NCBI GenBank assembly: GCA_024036415.1
Contig: JAMWET010007207.1
Coordinates: 186,001-250,000, forward strand
Length of the DNA stretch: 64,000 nucleotides
Reading direction: 5' to 3'
DNA from: Prochilodus magdalenae
Taxonomy: Eukaryota > Chordata > Actinopteri > Characiformes > Prochilodontidae
A program made the translations under genes and the position numbers. Below, piece after piece: positions 59,222 through 64,000 of the stretch (position 1 is the stretch's first letter; each line of letters begins with the position of its first letter). A model generated the notes under the pieces. It worked only from the letters and a program-made list of their open reading frames with translations, was not told the DNA's origin and did no database searches.

Positions 59222-60060
59222 TTTTACATTTACATTTGTGCCATTTAACAGATGCTCTTATCCAGAGCGACTTAAAAAGGTGCTTAGTGTTCTGTTGGAC
59301 AATGTCTCCTATCTAGTATAGGAAGGTTAAAGTCTAAAACCCGCCATGAGCTTAGACCCAGCCTGAACAAGGGCCAGTGCTAATACCTGGAGAGAAGAAT
59401 ACAGAGTTAAATACTGCAGAGGTGCACTACCTAGCAATCCCCACCCAGTGCTTAATCCTATAGAGAAGAAAAGGTGATGGTTAGTATAAGTGTCAAAACA
59501 AATGATTTCAGTAGGTACATCTATTAGTATCACTCATTTAAGTGGTTTATAAAGATATCAGTATTTAGTCTGTGCTTGAAGACAGCAAGAGACTCATCTG
59601 GTTAGACAGCAAGTGGAAGTTCTTTCCACCATTTAGGAGCCAGGACAGAGAAGAGTCTGGACGCTTGTGTTCCACGTATCATCAGGGATGGCAGGTCGAA
59701 TTGTACTTGAAGCAAGAAGGGCTTTAGGAACAGGTCGACTCTTAACCATTGCCATAAGGTATATGGGGGGATAGGGGTGGGGGCTGGTCCATTCTTGGCT
59801 TTGTAAGAAAGCAGCAGAGTTTTAAATCTGATACGGGCAACAACAGGAAGCCAGTGGAGGCAACTCAGCGGTGGAGTAGTGTGGCTGAACCTGGGAAGAT
59901 TAAAGGTAAGCCGAGGTGCTGCATTCTGAACCATTTGCAAGGACCTAATGGCCTGTAGAGGAAGATCAGCCAGGAACGAGTTGCTGTAGCCTAGCCTTGA
60001 AATGACCTGAGACTGGACAAGCAGCTGGGTGGCCCCCTGAGAAAAATGATGGTTACGTCA
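59222..60060 (-). mobile_element. L2-clade LINE, 5'-truncated, with ORF2 C-terminal coding remnant and 3' tail
   Basis: The minus frame 59602-59940 (112 codons) reads as the region after the reverse transcriptase fingers and palm of an L2-type ORF2. It has QMVQNAAPRL, then LHWLPVVARIRFKTLLLSYK, then a RLFSVLAPKWWKELP segment. Upstream (to about 60050) the frame continues as VISRLGYSNSFLADLP. The 3' end at 59225-59272 is the tail with GTCGCTCTGGATAAGAGCA and TAAATGGCAC sense, also found on the SINE at 58339-58556. The rest of the LINE is absent. Confidence 0.85.
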
Positions 60061-60310
60061 AAGTCACTGAATTGAACAGGGTGTCTGGATAATTTTGGAT
60101 GGGGTCATCACATGTTGACAGCTAAGACAATATTACTCTGATAATCCAAGATAACATTTTATTTTTAGTGGTTCCTTCTTAGATGACTAATAACCTCTAG
60201 ATGGAGAATCAGCAACACGTCTACAATGTGCATCAGTGAAGAAGCAGTAGTGAAACATCTAAATACACTGAGGTAAATCAGGCTTAATATGTTACCGCCA
60301 TTAAGCAGAA
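60061..60310. other. Unannotated DNA
   Basis: No feature is recognised. Confidence 0.4.
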
Positions 60311-60573
60311 CCTTGCCCCAAACCCAACCCTTGCCCCAACCCAAAACCTAATCCTAACCTCAACCCAAAACCTAATCCTAACACTAACCCTTTCCCTAAT
60401 TCTAACCCCAAACCTGATCCTAACCTTGGCCCTAATACTAACCCTAACCTAAAATTAGGTTTAGGATTAGGGTCAGGATTGGGATTAGGTTTTGAAACCC
60501 AAAGCCTAATCCTAACCTTAACCTCAAACCAACCCTAATCTTAACCCTAAACCTAACCTGAACCCAAACCTAG
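60311..60573. repeat. Degenerate telomere-like (CCTAA-type) tract with internal inversion
   Basis: Repeated CCTAATCCTAACC, AACCCTAAACC and related words run C-rich on the plus strand. At about 60455-60495 the sense flips to G-rich (TTAGGTTTAGGATTAGGGTC) before returning to C-rich. Units are heterogeneous (5-8 bp variants), unlike a clean TTAGGG array, so this is an interstitial telomere-like or telomere-derived repeat. Confidence 0.8.
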
Positions 60574-61433
60574 AGTTCAGATATAAACTTGGACCCTACA
60601 AGGTCAAAAGTAACTGAAATTAGCAGATTATTAATAAATCCTTTTTAGTAATTGAAAGTCTTGATCATTTATGGAATGTATTTAGATGTTTTATTGTTGC
60701 TACAGTGTTGAGTATGTTGAGCATTATTAACCACCAAAAATATATAAAGTGTCACCTAATATATTATATATGTATAGTGTAATAATGTATATACGGTGTA
60801 CATACGCAGTATGTAAATGGAAATACGTGCTGCTGTCACGTTGTGGTTTAGCCACAGGTCTCATCTCATAGTTACATTGTGTATTGTGCATCTTCACGCT
60901 GCTAGCTTGGGGCCATACTGTTGTGGTCCAATTCCTCAGGTGGCTGGTTAAAGACGGGGTGGTGGGGCTCTTGCTGTGAGAGACTGAGCCGAATGGAAAC
61001 CCCGAAGAGGGAGCGCTCCTTCCCTGAAAGATACACTGGATGTGTCAGCACTGCTGTGCTTAATGATGCGTTCTTGGCTTCATACTGTAAAATAAATGAA
61101 GTGTTCAACTTGCTTAAAAATGAATCCAGTCCAATTAATCCACATGCCTGGATCGTTTGCACTGGTAGGACTTTTAGTGTTTTTATGTATTTATAGGCCA
61201 TTGTTGCACTTCAGTAAAAGAAATACATTTTGACATTTTTCAATAACACATTGAAATAACACAAAACTACCTTCATAAAGCGTTTATTGGTGGTTAAGAA
61301 TAAGTTTATTAATGTTTACTAAACACATATAACAGCTTTTGTTGGCCTAACAGTCAACCAATACTCATCTATACTGTTAAAATTCAGATTTTTAATGTTT
61401 ATAAATCTCACTGCATCCCAGTTTGTTATTGAC
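60574..61433. other. Unannotated DNA
   Basis: No gene is assigned. Opposed frames at 60902-61201 (minus, 99 codons) and 60921-61196 (plus, 91 codons) overlap almost completely and carry no known motif. Confidence 0.4.
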
Positions 61434-62160
61434 AGGGGGGTGGGTTCAGGGTGCTGACTTCATGTGTACAGGGGGCAGAAGTTGGAGTGGGACTAGAGCA
61501 AGGAGCATCCTGACCTTGTGGACAGAGCTGTCCCTCAGTCTGCTGGTCCTAGCCCTGGAATTCCGCAGTCTCCTCCCTGATGGCAGCAGATTGATAAAGC
61601 TGGATGGGTAGGATCTCCTGACAAGTGGAGGGCTTTACATGTGAGGCGGGTGTTGTCCTGAAGGGAGGGGAGAAAGATGCTGACGATCTTCTCAGCTGCT
61701 CTCCTTTGCAGGCCCCATACCACACAGTGATACAGCTGGTCAGGATGCTCTTGATGATCTCTCTGTAGAAGGTGCACATGATAGAGGTAGGGGCTCTAGC
61801 TCTTCTTAGCTTGCAGCGAAAGTATAGCCACTGATGAGCCTTTCTGGCCAGTGATGCTGTGTTGTTGATCCAGGGGAGGTCTTCGTGAGGTGCACACTCA
61901 GGAACTCGGTGCCGCTCACCCTCTCCACAGCAGCACTGTTGATGGACAGAGTGAGTATGCTGGGTGTGAGTTCTCCTGAAATCCACAGCAATCTGCTTGG
62001 TCTTGTTGGAGTTCAGGAAGAGACTGTTGTGTTTGCATCATGAGGCCAGACAGCCTACCTCGTTCCTGCAGTCTGTCTCATCATTGTTGGTGATGAGACA
62101 CACTGCAGTTGTGTCATCTGCTACTCAATGAGGAGGTTGGAAGGGGGGAGGAAAGACCTG
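61434..62160 (-). mobile_element. LINE ORF2 C-terminal remnant (L2/CR1-like)
   Basis: The minus frame 61549-61986 (145 codons) contains INNTASLARKAHQWLYF, RRARAPTSIMCTFYREIIKS and ILTSCITVWYGAC, the conserved region following the reverse transcriptase domain in fish LINEs. After a frameshift near 61700 the homology continues in another frame (61535-61777) as RAAEKIVSIFLPSLQDNTRL and SGDPTHPALS. Upstream, DFRRTHTQ...INSAAVERV (frame 61806-61991) adds the preceding block. Frameshifts and lost N-terminus make it dead. This differs in sequence from the LINE at 59222-60060. Confidence 0.88.
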
Positions 62161-62254
62161 ACGTGTTTCATGATTAACTGTTCAAAGCACTTCAGTGTCA
62201 TTATTGAATATGGCAATCCTTTGATAGCCCACCTTAAAATATAAAGCAAAGTGA

Positions 62255-62800
62255 ATATTTAAACATCACACTCCTCATCAAAAGATCTCGGCATGGAGTT
62301 GTAGAGGTTCCTAATGGTGTCCTGTGATAATCCATCCCTTGCTGCTTGAATATTCTCACCCAGTTCCTGCAGATGATGTGGTATGGGTAGAGATGGAGTG
62401 ACACCAGGCCTTCTGGACATGTGATTTGTTGGCCATCTCCACCAAGACAAAAGCAGAACCAATGAAGATGACCAGCTGCCATTCTGAGTCACTCCATGAG
62501 AGTCTGACACCATTGAAGTCTTTGGTGATGTTGCCGTGGTGTAGTCCTGTGTCGTGTAGTCATCTGCCAGTGGTGCTGGCACTAACAGGGTGACTCATGG
62601 AGGGCATCACTGCTTGCTCAGTGTCTGCACTTGTGGCTGTTAGGTCAGTCAGGTACAGCGATAAGGCCCGTCCTTGCTTAAGTCACAGGCCGAGCGTGAA
62701 ACTTGAATCGTTTGCATGTCTCATTATGTCAAACCTACCCAGCAAGTTTCATACCTGTTGGTTGATTCCCTCTGGGTGCAACTATTCCTTTGATGATGTA
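62255..62800 (-). mobile_element. Tc1/mariner-like family A, long copy
   Basis: The minus frame 62259-62582 ends in a transposase-like C-terminus, HHLQELGENIQAARDGLSQ then DTIRNLYNSMPR. The plus-strand right end is CTCTGGGTGCAACTATTCCT, one terminus of the family. The left end is truncated in the C-terminal region near 62260. The central block GTGTAGTCCTGTGTCGTGTA and GTCAGTCAGGTACAGCGATA are shared with 785-1118. Confidence 0.8.
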
Positions 62801-63829
62801 CTATTTAACCTAGTAACACTATTTGCAATGGAGCCTTGGCCAAGAAGAAAGAACCATCTCCATCAGTGGATCTGCTTATGCGCTGCTGATAGACACATGC
62901 TAGTACATGCTAGTAGCATGTCTCCCTTCATGTGCATTCAGTCAATCACAAGGCATGGCATGTTGCGTGTGTCAGTGTTGATGCTGGTAGGGATTCTGTG
63001 TCACACTCAATGTGGCATTCGCAACTTGTATTGGTCGTATTCACACTGCCTATGCTCTTCCATGCTGGCTGAAACAAAAACATTGCAGTAATTTGTCAAA
63101 GCACTGTTTACATTACACATGTACGGCACACTTCGACTGTAATTTCTCTTAAACTGGAGGTGGTGTTGTGTCGTATGTCGTGTGTTGTATAAAAGTCTTA
63201 CCCATGTATTTATTTCTTTGAAACTGTGGGTGAAAGTCTCTGGTGATGTGAATATGGAGCAGTCTGTCTTCTCAGACACAGGTATTTAATTTAATCTCTC
63301 AAGATCTAACACTGTCTGTTATTATTAGCTTTGTAAGGCAAACCAGAAAAAAACCTAATTTGGAAATCAGAGGGAGATCATTAAAATACCAAGCAAGTAT
63401 ATTCCCCAGAGATTACTTACTGTCTGAGATGCTCTGAAGACTTCAGTACTCTTATAAAAAGATTCTACCATATTGCAGAAGGCTTCCCCGGTTCATTCGA
63501 CCTCTTACCTGCTTGTGAAAACTGCTTTGTTCCCTCATGTGAGACCAAAAATAATAGTGAAAGATAAAAAGGAAACAGTATATAAGCACTGTGCTCACTG
63601 TGCTCATCTCAGAACGTATACTTAAATAGATTTAATCTGTCAAGTGCATTATATTCAAATGGAACACTTAATTAATAACTTACCTTCACATTCAATTTAG
63701 ATTTTGTGTCTCATATATGAGACTATTTTCTGTTTATTTCAGTGCCATGGAATAACATCGTCACATTGTCATTATAAGCTTACACCGTCGAATGGTTTTA
63801 CTGATAGTTGGCTGATCAGAGTCCAGGTT
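62801..63829. other. Unannotated DNA
   Basis: No gene is recognised. TGCTAGTACATGCTAGTAGC at 62898-62917 is a short duplication, and GTGCTCACTGTGCTCA at 63592-63607 another. Confidence 0.4.
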
Positions 63830-64000
63830 TAAATACACGCATCATCAGAAAATCAGCTGCAGCAAGACGGAATCACCTGACAGAACTTGGTGGGTAGGTT
63901 TGACATCGTGAGACATGCGACTGTGATGCAAGCAAGGATGAGCCTTATCGCTGTACCTTATCTGACTGACCCAACAGCCACGATTACGGACAGTCAACGA
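63830..64000 (+). mobile_element. Tc1/mariner-like family A, left part, cut by the window end
   Basis: GCAGCAAGACGGAATCACCT, ACAGAACTTGGTGGGTAGG, then GACATCGTGAGACATGCGAC and CTGACTGACCCAACAGCC match the start of other family A copies. The element continues beyond 64000. Confidence 0.75.

Noticed and set aside
60902..61201. 99-codon minus and 91-codon plus frames
   Set aside because: Mutually antisense, no motif, no splice or promoter support.
61423..61611. 62-codon plus frame rich in Leu
   Set aside because: Antisense to the LINE ORF2 remnant.

Overview
This window looks like intergenic or intronic DNA from a bony fish nuclear genome, probably an ostariophysan teleost. The base composition is AT-rich, there are no closely packed long reading frames, and simple repeats (GATA/GACA, TA, CT) are abundant. 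There is a dense mixture of typical fish mobile elements: several Tc1/mariner-like families, short terminal-inverted-repeat elements, tRNA-derived SINEs and L2-type LINE fragments. I found no convincing host protein-coding gene, no functional tRNA or rRNA gene and no CRISPR array. The longer open frames are transposon remnants or by-products of tandem repeats.

Layout. 0-7 kb: mostly unannotated AT-rich DNA with microsatellites and one Tc1-like fragment. 7-8.5 kb: a decayed Tc1-like transposase containing a 26-unit, 39-bp minisatellite. A copy of the same transposon without the array lies at 26.2-26.6 kb. 11.4 kb: a small CpG-dense patch. 11.7-14.3 kb: two near-identical 533-bp deletion derivatives of a Tc1 element in inverted orientation, each keeping a 100-codon DNA-binding-domain frame, on either side of another Tc1-like family. 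14.5-22.3 kb: further transposon pieces, a possible LTR-related remnant and a nested insertion at 21.8 kb. 25-31 kb: a short-TIR element nested in a LINE-like tail, SINEs, a GATA/GACA block and a promoter- or exon-like patch near 27.5 kb. 34.5, 41.7 and 47.9 kb: three copies of a second deletion class of the same Tc1 element. 48.4-53.5 kb: a nested TIR element and a diverged direct duplication about 1.68 kb apart. 54.6-62.8 kb: Tc1-like remnants, two fold-back elements, a SINE, two L2-type LINE 3' ends and a degenerate telomere-like tract with an orientation switch.

How the parts relate. The window records layered transposition. Autonomous Tc1 elements gave rise to short internally deleted families that multiplied. 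A SINE shares its 3' tail with a LINE fragment 0.7 kb away, as expected if it borrowed that LINE's machinery. One dead transposase became the seed of a minisatellite. Family names rest on recalled teleost repeat consensus sequences and visible motifs, not on a database search.
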